In this document: positions 1 to 9,720 of the stretch, piece by piece
Layout: every line of letters starts with the position of its first letter
Position numbering within the stretch: the stretch's first letter is position 1
Source: Nageia nagi
Taxonomy: Eukaryota; Pinophyta
DNA length: 64,000 nucleotides
NCBI GenBank assembly: GCA_050084985.1
Contig: JBITNC010000001.1
Coordinates: 169,880,001-169,944,000, forward strand
Direction of reading: 5' to 3'
The notes under the pieces: model-generated
Seen by the model: only the letters and a program-made list of their open reading frames with translations
The model's database searches: none
Told to the model about the DNA's origin: nothing
Program-made: the position numbers and the translations under genes

Positions 1-759
1 GGAACATGGATACCATAGCTCTCTAATAAGTAACACTTGCATTTTTTAATCTGAAGGGCATAACCTTCTAAAAATAATTTCCCTAAAGTGTAGTAAAAGC
101 AATGTTATGTTGATCAATTGGATCAATTAGAATCTAATTATGTACTAAAAATCCATCCATAAAAGATAAATTATCATGACCAACAATACTATCCATAATC
201 ATATCAATATTTGGTAATGGAAAATCATCTTTTGGACAAGCATTATTGATATTATGAAAATCAGTACAAACTCTTATCTCTCCAGGAGGTTTTGTATCAA
301 GAACAATGTTATCCATCCATTACAAGTAATTAATGAATCTAGCATTCAAATATTTTTCAATTTCTTTCTTAACGAACAAAGCCTTATAAGGGTGCATATT
401 TCTTGGATTTTGTTTAATTGGTTTAGCCCCTTTTTTAAGTGGTAAATTATGCATAAAAAAGAAGGATCTAAACCAAGCATATTAGCATAAGACCATGCAA
501 AATTATTAGGATTTTCAATAAATTTATTTTTGTACCTTTCTTGCTAAGGTGTTGGAAGTGCAACTTTGATCAACCTTTCCTCATCACTTGTCCCAATATT
601 GACATCTACTAGTTCCTTAACTAGAAATGCCAACTCATTCTTTTGTTGCAATAATGATGGTAGCTCTTTCAATTCTTGAATATCACCTGTATTATCATAT
701 TCTTGTTGGACCTAAAATACTTCATTAAAATTCACCTCTTATCCAAAATAACCATATAT
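1..759 (-). pseudogene. Element A: Tat-like Ty3/gypsy reverse transcriptase, N-terminal part (broken)
   Basis: This is the start of a Ty3/gypsy reverse transcriptase and the linker before it, read right to left. Around 134-316 the translation has the gypsy RT signature ending RVCTDFHNINNACPKDDFPLPNID, followed by a catalytic-site-like FMDGF. Further left, 1-130 reads as the next RT block, with PF.LKNA and a TY.RAM segment. Stop codons interrupt it at several places. The rest of this gene lies beyond the left edge. Its protease and gag halves lie at 18,316-20,879, separated from it by insertion of element B, and the reading frame is continuous across the rebuilt target site. The RT motif closely resembles that of element B, so A is probably also Tat lineage. 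No function is expected. Confidence 0.85.
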
Positions 760-764
760 AGTAA
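760..764. repeat. Target site duplication of element B, left copy (agtaa)
   Basis: The five bases agtaa directly precede the outer end of the left LTR of element B and recur directly after its right LTR at 18,311-18,315. A 5-bp duplication is the usual product of Ty3/gypsy integrase, so both boundaries of B are fixed to the base. Confidence 0.9.
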
Positions 765-1613
765 TGTTGCAGTGAAAATAAAGCTGGAATGTAGAATAAC
801 ATGAAATACAAATTATTCTTAAACTTTCACTGAACCTCAAATTATGTAAAATACATAAACATGTTATAATTGCAAAATGATATTGATTTTCAATTAAGAA
901 TACAATTTGCCCTTGGAAGGGAGTTTTACAAATGCCATTTGCCAAAATAAGAGTATTAGATCTCCATTGTTTTTGTTTGCTTGCTTCTTTCCTTGATGTG
1001 AACAACCTGTAAATCCTACACACATGCAAAAGACAATAACATCAAAGCATCTATGTATGACATATATTAAGTTGAAGCTTACATGAAACAATAAAATGTA
1101 TAAGCTCACAAGATTTTGGCAGCATTACCCTACTTTAAAAATGGGTCAAGATTCTCTCTAATTTTCTTTGTATTAACTTGTATTTATAAATTTTGGATGG
1201 GATATTCAAAAGGCTGGTAAGAGGAAGTGAACAGCCACCGTAGGTCGTAACTGACCCCCTCTATCCACATCATCTTGGAAAGATGAATCGTTTCAACTTT
1301 CCCTTGCTATTTTGGTTTCTTGTTCGACTGTTACAGAGTCACCGATGTTTGGCCTACGAATGCCGGTGACTGGCTCAAAACACCGACGACTATCTTGGGT
1401 CGCTGGTGACTGGGTTTTTAACTTTGTGACAATATTAACTGACTGCCTAATAGCCAATTTTACCTAAAAAGAGTCATGTGACCACCCATTTTGCATGTAC
1501 TCAATGGGGGCTATCCAATAATGGGGTTTTTAGACCTATTTTATATTGTTGCGAAGAGTTATGATCGTTTTAATGTTTACTAGTTAAGAAGGGGACATTT
1601 TTAGGTGTCTACA
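765..1613 (-). repeat. Element B 3' LTR (849 bp)
   Basis: On the plus strand it runs from TGTTGCAGTG to GGTGTCTACA, so in element direction it starts TGTAGACACC and ends CACTGCAACA. It matches 17,462-18,310 along its whole length. It carries a TATA-like TATAAATA on the minus strand at 1,181-1,188 and a stem-forming inverted repeat at 1,337-1,371. Long ORFs that read through it on the minus strand are fortuitous and recur in the other LTR. Confidence 0.95.
1337..1371. repeat. Inverted repeat inside element B LTR (possible hairpin)
   Basis: AGTCACCG at 1,337-1,344 is complementary to CGGTGACT at 1,364-1,371, with a 19-nt loop. The same place in the other LTR has AGTCACCAG paired with CTGGTGACT. 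The sequence belongs to the ATCGGCGTT-like motif family found elsewhere in B. Confidence 0.6.
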
Positions 1614-1627
1614 TTTTGCCCCTTTTT
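1614..1627 (-). other. Element B polypurine tract
   Basis: On the minus strand AAAAAGGGGCAAAA lies directly next to the start of the 3' LTR (TGTAGACACC). This is the expected place and composition for the plus-strand primer of reverse transcription. Confidence 0.85.
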
Positions 1628-2084
1628 GAATTATCAACCGAAAAATGCGGTTGGTAATTTCAAAAACATAGGATGGGGAGCTTTGTTGCTCTATTGTGAT
1701 ATAAATTTTGACTCAATTTCTTAGATGAATCAAAATTATGATAAAATGTGTTTTCATTTTACATTTGATGTAGTTTTGAAAACAAATTTGAATATACTTC
1801 AGAAGTGACTATTTTCGATATGTGTTGAGCTTATGTGACAGTTGCATGACATTTCTGTTATGTCATTTTACATGTCTAAGTGCACATGTACCATATAAGT
1901 CCTCTTTAGTATATGGGTTTGATGGTGTTGTCTTTTGTCCCGACAATGGGGTTTCGAGATGATCTCCTGTAAAAATGATACATCACATTTTATCATATTT
2001 TGATTTTCTTGACCAATTCAAGATCACTTTGAGAAAATTTTAACGTTCTCATGGCTATTTCCAAATGCAGTGCTTTACTTCCAA

Positions 2085-2178
2085 TCATCGATGTTTAGTG
2101 GCGATCACCGACGTTTGTCTTAGAGTCATCGGCGTTTAGTGGAGGTCATCGACGTTCGTCTCCAAGTCATCGACGTGT
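2085..2178. repeat. Cluster of short degenerate ATCGGCGTT repeats, element B
   Basis: Four copies of a unit resembling GTCATCGGCGTTTAGTG lie about 27 bases apart. Related copies occur in both LTRs, in the antisense-gene intron (2,530-2,612) and in the leader (17,160-17,310). The surrounding spacer, 1,628-2,305, shows no coding region. Confidence 0.7.
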
Positions 2179-2305
2179 TTCAAAAAGAAAATTTTTTAAC
2201 TTTTTCTCATTCATTTCTTTTTAGTTGTCACTTTCATTACCAGCCAGCATTGATTTCCATCACGATCTCATCGATTTCTAGCCGTTGATATTTGCTATAC
2301 TCACC

Positions 2306-4705
2306 ATGCCTCCACGTAGATGCTCCATTGGACATTCTCGACCTATCCGAGAAGAGGTAGGGTTTTGAAATCACTTTCTTTTCTATTTTTATTTGTAACT
2401 TGTATTTTAACCATTTAATTCTAAAATTAACACCATGAATGAAATTTAAAAATGATCTTGGTTGTTTTTATCAAATGAATTTTGAAAATCCAGCTTTCCT
2501 TTGTATTTTTTGTGAAAATTTTTGAAATTCGGCATCGGTCATCGACCTGAGCCGAAAGCATAACAGAGTCACCAACGTTTGGGATTCGAACACCGACGAC
2601 TGAGTCTTACCTACTTGAAATGTTGGTGTTTCAGTCTAAAATGCCATTATTTTATTTTATTTTTTAATTGAACCCTTTTTTTTTAACATTATACAGGTTC
2701 GAGACATATTTGAGCCTCGAGGTAGATATCCCTCAATTCTACAGGAGGGTAGAGGTCTTCTCAGTCCAGCCGATCATACCTTCTTTAGATCCATCAGTTT
2801 TGGAGTGGGTCCACACATGGGCCACATTCATTGGGAGTATCCATTATTGGTTGCATTGTTAGATAGATGGGATGTAGTGACATGCACTTTTCATCTTCTG
2901 ACAGGGGAGATGACCATCATAGTAGAGGATATACATAGATTATATAGACTCCCCATTCACAAACAGAGGATTTTGCCTATGATGGATAGGATAGGAGCTT
3001 TACCTATTATTTCTTATTTGTATGGGGCTACTCAGGTTGATACTATCATTTCAGAGATTATTTTAGGTGGTATTCAATATTACTAGTACTGGCTGGAGGA
3101 TCAATAGGGGATGGTTCATTTTTCATATTTGATGGGTTTAGTGCAGTGCTATGCTCTCCCCGATACTGGTAGTGGGAGATTTCCATGGTTGTTATTACCC
3201 ATTATTGTGGATATGATGTAGCATGGTACGGTATATGCTTGGGCACCCACATTATTAGCCCAGATTTACAAGGAGTTATTCTTTTATTCACAGGGGCATA
3301 GGGCCTCTTTATCAGTTACCGTCACTTTGTAGGCATGGGCATATGAGCATATAGTCGTGGCTCATCCTCCAAGGTTATCGATGTCAGGATTTGGTAGTCA
3401 CTTGGATTATGAGGTAGGCATAGTCAGATGGCATGATGATTTTTATATTTGCCCATCGGATGGATTTCATCGAGATGTGAGCTATTATCGCTACATGCTT
3501 AGTCACTTGATTTCGGATCAAGTGAGATTCAAACCGTATCGCTTGTATCCCATCTGGAGAGAGCTCGTAGCTGAGCTTACTAGTATTTGATAGCCATGTA
3601 TTCTGAGTGATTATCAAGCTAATTTTTTGGAGTACTTTCATTTTGAGCAAGTGCACCGTCAATTCGATTTAGTTCAGGATGTACCTACCCCATTAGTTCC
3701 ATATCAATGCGAGGGCACCATTTCAGTAGAGGGTGTACAACCATTGGTTTACGCAGAGTTGGATCCTACTTAGGAGGAGGGATTATTAGAGGATGATGTT
3801 AGAGTATCTAAGGCATTTAGAGCCTAGTGGGAGGAGGGAGATGATGTCCCAAAGGGTGGATTGGAGGGTCGATGCATTCATCGGTGCATCGATGTTGATG
3901 TAGAGTTGGGTGCGATAGCAGGAGGGGGAGAGGTAGGCAAGGAGCCTACAAGAGTGGAGGTTGTGAGAGAGGAGGCTGCTGGCAAGGAGGTTATGGTAGA
4001 TGCCCCTGAGGAGTTAGCTCCTGAGGAGGAGGCTACAGGTGTAGGTGAGGAGGGAGCTACCCTAGAGGTTGCACACGGAGTCGATGAGGCTCCTGCTACA
4101 CAGGTTCCTAGCATTGATAATTTGCTATGAGACATTTATGAGTTGAGATATCAGTTATCACAGGCTCACTCATGCATGTACAGATATAGGGCTGAGCGAG
4201 ATAGGTATAGATAGGAGAGAATGAGGCTCATTCCTCTTTACAAGGAGCTCAGGCTCATCAGTTAGGTGCAGCATCTACTTTTGAGAGTGGTCCTTCAATT
4301 TTTACTTGTGGCATTTATTAGCAATGAGATTTTTATATTAGTATAGTACAAACATGGTTGACAGGTGTTCCAGCTTTTACTCTGGGGGCTCCTTATCCTA
4401 TTCCTCCAGATAGTTACAGACCTATAGATATCTCTACGTATCAGATAGGCACTAGTGCACAGGGTATAGTGGGATCTCCAGGTAGGACTCAGAGGTCAGG
4501 AGGCATCCCTAGTAGGAGTGGTACACCTTGGGCATCTCCCTTAGGGGCTATTGGTTCATCAGAGTTACACAGAGCTCAGCATCCGGGTAGTCCTATAGGA
4601 TCTATAGGCACTATTCCTCTAGGTCAGGGTACCGAGGAGACCAGTAAACAACGGAGGTGGCCAAGCAGTCCTAGCGGACCAAGCAGTGGTTGGGGTAGTT
4701 CTTGA
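2306..4705 (+). pseudogene. Plant mobile domain (PMD) gene, antisense to element B, with intron
   Basis: This gene is read against the direction of its carrier. A short first exon starts at ATG 2,306 (MPPRRCSIGHSRPIREE) and ends at 2,356 before a GTAGGG donor. A second exon starts at 2,697 after a T-rich tract and ACAG. Exon 2 keeps one frame to 4,130 and reads GPHMGHIHWEYPLLVALLD, then a WD.VT.TFHL..GEMTI..ED..RL..LPI segment typical of plant mobile domain proteins, then an AWAYEHI segment and an RW..DF block. A Glu/Ala-rich tail (3,861-4,130) and, in another frame, a Ser/Gly/Pro-rich tail (4,358-4,705) follow. Several TAG stops (for example at 3,084 and 3,108) look like former CAG codons. 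PMD proteins occur in host silencing factors and in transposons; its role here is unknown. The family call is from motif memory, without a search. Confidence 0.75.
2357..2696 (+). other. Predicted intron of the antisense PMD gene
   Basis: The donor is GAG|GTAGGG at 2,356/2,357 and the acceptor is a T-rich tract with ACATTATACAG ending at 2,696. Removing the 340 bases joins exon 1 and exon 2 in phase 0, with the exon 2 frame continuing straight into the PMD region. Because the gene is antisense to the retrotransposon transcript, this intron would not be spliced out during transposition. It carries one copy of the ATCGGCGTT-type motif at 2,530-2,612. Confidence 0.65.
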
Positions 4706-5128
4706 GGATACCCTTTTTCATGATGTTACTTTTATACGCTTATGCAGTTATTGGACCCTTGTAGTTTTATTGTATGATTCAGGATGTTATGATGACCTTT
4801 TGATGGACTGTTATGATGTATGTATAAATGGATCTTTGATATTCATGGTATTTGTATGATTTTTGATGCATGAGTTTTTGTTCTATACATAGATTTATGA
4901 TAAAATAGGTATGATTTGATGTTATGTAGATCCTGATTGTCTTTTAATTACTTGATGATGAATAAATGTTAATGATAGATGTGATTTTCCAAAATGTATG
5001 ATGTATAGATATAATTGTAGAATGTATGATGAAATATATAGGTTAAGTTTTTTAAGGACATATTTTTATTATATTTTTGCAGAATCAGATGCATCATCTT
5101 CCGTACTTGGCAATTTCACAATAAACTT

Positions 5129-5420
5129 CTTGACATGACAAACTAGTGACTTATGGATGTAAATGAACATTAAGTTTATCTTGGTTAGGGGAACAATAAA
5201 TAATCATTCTTATCCTTTCCAAAGAAAAGCAAGTTTAATAATGTTCAAAGGTAATAGGTATATAGTAAACATGGCTTGACATGACACACTGGTGACTTAT
5301 GGATGTATATGAACATTAACTTTATCTTGGTCAGGGGAATAATAAATAATCATTCTTATCCTTTCCAAAGAAAAGTAATTCTAATAATGTTCAATGGTGA
5401 TGGATAACAGTAATAATGGG
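5129..5420. repeat. 146-bp tandem duplication, element B spacer
   Basis: The unit beginning CTTGACATGACA at 5,129 starts again at 5,275. Both copies share GTGACTTATGGATGTA, a TTTATCTTGGT segment and AATCATTCTTATCCTTTCC, and differ by scattered substitutions. Confidence 0.85.
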
Positions 5421-5769
5421 TTTAACAAAATGACACACATGACTCTAAGCACAAACGAATTACAAACTATGACAAATGATTAGGTGATTTTGGATCAATA
5501 ACCAAGTTATTATAACATCTACCTTATCTTTCTTCACCTCAAGATTTAACAACCTAAGATGATATCAAACAGTGTTGTTATATGTTGATAAAAAATCTAT
5601 AAACTCTAGTGTGTGCAATGAGATTCATTTCTCTTATTAGATCATTTGAGATGAAATATTCTAGAGACATTAATAAGCTAGTCTATCCATATGAAACATA
5701 TAGAGGTCCATAGGAAAGAAGGTATCTAACCAAAATGGACATATCGCCACTTGTAAGGTATGCCTCATT

Positions 5770-5872
5770 GCCAGATAGGCATCCATAGCCCCGATGAGGA
5801 TTAACCCCTCGATCCCACTACAACCTTGCTCTACTACCAGTCAGGCATCTATAGCCCCGGTAGAGGATATTG
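5770..5872. repeat. Duplicated AGGCATC-ATAGCCCCG motif
   Basis: A motif of about 30 bases, AGGCATC(C/T)ATAGCCCCG followed by (G)AGGAT, occurs twice about 65 bases apart. It is GC-richer than its surroundings. Its role is unknown. Confidence 0.6.
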
Positions 5873-6685
5873 TAATCACCCAAGAATCATTGATGTAATG
5901 TAGCAATTTTTTTTTTTGGTCATCTCTTTCTTCTTTTTCTCTCTTTTTTTTTTTTACTATCAAATGATTCTTGGGTTCGAGATGAAACGAATAATAGGAT
6001 AGAAACATAACTTTCACTCTTAATGTCTCTTAGAATGATTTCATTCAAATTCTCTTAGAATTTTTTAATGTTGTAAGTGCTTGGAGTTCATGGATTTTCT
6101 TTCAAACATAAACTTTATGTTTTTCTATCATCTATGGTATATCATTTCTTTATAAAAGAAAAGACAAGGTGAATGTAGTGATAACAAGGAGATTATTCTA
6201 AAATGACCTTTTCACACATTACACATTTACTGGATAATCACTTTTATAATGACATGCAACATATATTCACATCATACGAGGGTAGGGCACCCAATTGCCA
6301 AGTAACCTCTAGATGTTTCCATCTAGGTAGATTTTATAGTTTTATAATTTTTATGTGTTTTATAGTTTTCAAATTTTTTAGGATTTTATGATTTTTTAAT
6401 TTTTTAAGATTTTATAATTTTTTCTAGGGAATCTATTCATAACTCGTTCAAATCGAGTTTGTACTGCATCAGGATTGAATGAACAATGTGTTGAACTAAA
6501 CAAAAAACTAAAATCCAATACCACTTGATTATGATAGATTTTTGGAATACAATAATCTAAGTGTTCGGATGTTACGGTTTGAGTGATAGGAATGATTCAT
6601 TCTCGATATTTTAAAGTTAGGTTGTGAGTACAATCAACAATTATTTTGGGCTTTTCTATAGGCCACAAAAGATAGAAATATATCG

Positions 6686-7615
6686 TTAAATCATATTCTG
6701 ACTAGGAGAACTCCATAACTCAAATGCGTTGATACAAACAATAACTTGATATCCATTTATTTTGACATCCCAACCGTAAGATTCGCGTGCATCATAGAAT
6801 GTCAAGGCCATTTTCTATTGTATTTCAAGAGGCATGGAAAAGATATTTAAATACAAAAGAGTAGGGACGTTACGAATAACTTTCATAAAGATATCTTTGT
6901 CATACCTACTTTCGAACCCTAGAAGATAATTTCCATCATTCCGTACTCTATGTCCTTTTGATAGTTTTTTGATAATTTCATTTCTAACCCTTATTTGATT
7001 CATCATTGTAAGTTCGGCAATATGACAAGCTCGCCTTTCTTCCAACTTTTGTTTCCAAATTGTGTGTCGCATTTGCATGTGAGAAAATCTGTGAATTTTC
7101 CTATAGTATTGTTGTGACATTCTAGAAGGAAAAGCCACAAAAGTATTTGAAAAATCATAAATCACCCTTTTATGAGGTAAATAATGTAAAATTTCATCCA
7201 TCCATTCCAGGCTTTTGGTTAACTATTTAACATATTTCTGCCTAGCTAAAAGGAGTGAATACTCAGTTAATTGGCAATTTATAACAATTCTCGGCATTCC
7301 ATAAGGCCATTGTAGGCAGAAAACCATTATTTCTTGTGATATTCTTTCCATATGGGTGAAATAGATTTGTGGATCTAAAATAATGCTTACTTCGTATCCA
7401 CAAAAAGTGACTTCCCAATCATTATTCCTACCACAAAACATATGATATGTTCTTTCATATTGTTCATCAATAGTCAATTGTAAATAATTTAAGAGATTAA
7501 GATCAAATCCATGTTTTAAATATGTCAATGCTAAATCACCTGGATATCTTGGTGGTGGAAATCGTACTTATGGTGGCATTATGCTACCTTTAGCAGATTC
7601 CTTTTCCAGATTCAT
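6686..7615 (-). pseudogene. Extra sense ORF of element B, unknown family (about 309 codons)
   Basis: A single frame runs from ATG at 7,615 to TAA at 6,686, downstream of integrase and in the sense direction. Three in-frame stops interrupt it (TAA near 7,568-7,570, TAG at 7,223-7,225, TAG at 6,815-6,817), all explicable as former CAA/CAG codons. The product starts MNLEKESAKGSIMPP and is mixed hydrophobic and charged, with no signal peptide, clear membrane segment or zinc motif. A basic, helical stretch with RRACHIAELTMMNQIRVRNE lies in the middle, and the C-terminal part has FYDARESYGWDVKING. I do not recognise the family. That the frame is open over 300 codons apart from these stops suggests it was once a real gene. 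It differs in frame from integrase, so it was not part of the same polyprotein. Confidence 0.6.
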
Positions 7616-7721
7616 CCTTTCTGTATTTTAATCATTAACACTTGAAAAATATTAATTCTTTTATTTATTTATTAATTTAATAATAAAATAAAACAAAAGA
7701 AGACTAATGTACACTTTTTTT

Positions 7722-9125
7722 TTATGTGAAGAAGGGTCGAAGATGCATGATATTTATAGGTTCATGCTCTTCATTTCCTTCTAAGTCTGATAGATGATAA
7801 GTTCCTTTACCGAATTTTTTCTTAATGATATATGGTCCTAACCAATTCGAGGCAAACTTATCTCTAAGCTGTCGTTCTATTCGTGAAGTTTGTTGATTTT
7901 CTTTTAAAATTAAATCACCTATTTCGAACTCACGAATTAAAGCCCTTTTATCAAAAGCTTGTTTTATTCTCTTCTGATAGACACACACATGCTCTAACGC
8001 ATTAATACATTTTTCATCTAAAAGTAACAATTGATCTAAGTGAGTTTGTCTTGCTTCTTCGTTGGAATTTTGCTCACTTAGATTTACTCTAAGGGATGGT
8101 ATCTCAAGTTCTATGGGTAGGATGGCTTCTGTTCCATATACTAAAGAGAATGGTGTTGCCCCAATAGGGGTGTGTACACTGGTACGATAAGCCCATAAGG
8201 CCTTCGATATTTGCATATGCCAATCTCTATGAGAATCATTTACTATTTTTGCTAAGATGTTCCGAATAGTTTTATTAGTAGCCTCTGCCTGTCCATTGCC
8301 TTGTGGATAATATGGAGTGGAAAAACTTTGTTTAATTTTATACTTGTCACATATTCATTTTACATCCTTATTTTTAAAATTCTTTCCATTATCCATAATT
8401 AATTGGTTCGGTATACCGAATCTACATATAATATAACTTTCTATAAATTTCGTAATTCGTGAACCGGTGGTGGAAGTCATGGGAATAGCCTCTACCCATT
8501 TAGTGAAATATTCAGTTGCTGTGATGATGAACTTGTGTCCACCAGAAGACGTAGGTGTAATTTGTCCTATTAAATCTAATGCCCATTTAGAGAATGACCA
8601 AAGTGATTGTATAGGATGTAGTTCTTGAGAAGGTTGTGAAAATAAATGAGCATATTGTTGACATTTAAAACATTTTTTAACATATTCACAACAATCCTTT
8701 TCCATAGTCTACCAATAATACCCCATTTGAATTAATCATTTGACAATCGCAGTACCATTAAAATGTCCTCCACATGTTCCATCATGGGCGGAGGATATAG
8801 CTTTTTTAACATCATCACATTCAAGACATCTAAGTAAAATACCATTGAAATTTTGTCTATGCAAGACATCCCCTATCAAACAATATTTAGTAGCTTTAAT
8901 TTTAAATGCTCGTTGTGATGATTTATTAAGGTTTGCGGGAAGAGTTCCAAATTTTAAAAAATCTGTCAATTCCTTGTACCAATTATCTTTATCAGTTACG
9001 TCAATATTTAACACACTTTCTTCTTCATCTTCCTGTTGTAATGATGATTGAGACAATTGAATTATCTCAACTTGAATTGAAGATTTTTTAGGATCCTTTG
9101 GGATAAGAGATCCAATAGAAGCCAT
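7722..9125 (-). pseudogene. Element B integrase
   Basis: Integrase inserts the cDNA into host DNA. The N-terminal zinc-binding module is visible as H..H (SAHDG, GGHF) near 8,770-8,800 and C..C (CFKCQ) near 8,650-8,670. The catalytic core has WALDLIG, IMDNGKNF and NGQAEATNKT, giving the D, D and E residues. The C-terminal part has GDLIL and FASNWLGPYII and ends LRPFFT. Stops split the frame near 8,735 and at 8,352-8,354; otherwise all three pieces (9,125-8,736, 8,705-8,355, 8,216-7,722) share one frame. No chromodomain is seen, in keeping with the Tat lineage. The start is the polyprotein, so no separate start codon is meant. Confidence 0.9.
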
Positions 9126-9720
9126 AACATCTGCAAATCTATTAGATGATCTTGGTGCCGCTTCTATACTAAATTAGTCAAAAGATTTTAATAATTCCTC
9201 AACTAATGCTTTATACTTTTGAAGTAAAGGTTCTTTACATTGATAGATTCCTTTCACTTGATTGACGATAAGTAAAGAATCTCCAATGATCTTAATTCTT
9301 TTAAGTTTTAATTTAATAGTAGTTTTTAACGCTAATATCAAAGCTTCATATTTTACATTATTATTAGTACAAGGAAATTTTAATTTAAATGAATATGGTA
9401 TAGGGATCCCTTGCAGGGTTATAAATACAACACCTGCTCCAGCACCTTGTTCACATCAAGAACCATCAAAGTGTATTTTCATATCCCAATCATCTTCAGG
9501 TTCTACAGGTATTTCATTTTCATCTAGTTGAAACACCCCATCATTAGGTAATTCAATAACAAGGGGTTTATTATCTTGTAAAGGAGCATCAACGAGATAA
9601 TCAACAATTACTTGTCCTTTTATTGACTTTTATCCAATAAAATTTAAATCAAATTCAGTTAAATGCATTATCCACTTTGCAGTTCTTGAATTTTGATATG
9701 TTTTATTCATCATATATTTC
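9126..9720 (-). pseudogene. Element B second RNase H (archaeal-type, aRH)
   Basis: Between the gypsy RNase H and integrase is a second RNase H, the mark of Tat/Ogre elements. From 9,482 the translation reads MKIHFDGS, then GAGAGVVF, KYEALILALK, IIGDSLLIVNQVKG and RSSNRFAD. The four expected acidic residues (D in HFDGS, E in YEAL, D in GDS, D in RFAD) all seem present. One TGA within HFDGS.CEQG is a likely former CGA, and other TAA stops occur, one near 9,633. It is in the same frame as integrase and out of frame with RT, because of the shift at 9,777-9,783. Confidence 0.85.

Larger units (their letters stand above)
4706..6685. other. Non-coding spacer between the two extra genes of element B
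   Basis: No convincing ORF was found on either strand. The stretch holds a 146-bp tandem duplication (5,129-5,420), a duplicated motif near 5,770-5,870, T-rich tracts at 5,908-5,955, and low-complexity TTTTATAGTTTT-like sequence at 6,320-6,425. Confidence 0.7.

Noticed and set aside
739-1109. Minus-strand ORFs over the left LTR (96 and 71 codons)
   Set aside because: They lie within the LTR of element B and recur at 17,427-17,726 in its other copy; no family signal.
2668-2862. Plus-strand ORF starting in the T-rich tract
   Set aside because: It is out of frame with the PMD reading; the spliced frame from 2,697 gives the recognisable protein.
3384-4135. Minus-strand ORFs opposite the PMD gene
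   Set aside because: Shadow frames; composition (Ser/Thr/Ala-rich) is simply the complement of the Glu/Ala-rich tail.
5908-5955. T-rich tracts considered as a poly(A) tail of a LINE or SINE on the minus strand
   Set aside because: No RT, endonuclease or SINE promoter boxes nearby and no flanking target duplication seen.
8740-9051. Plus-strand ORF opposite integrase
   Set aside because: Shadow of the integrase zinc module and linker on the minus strand.
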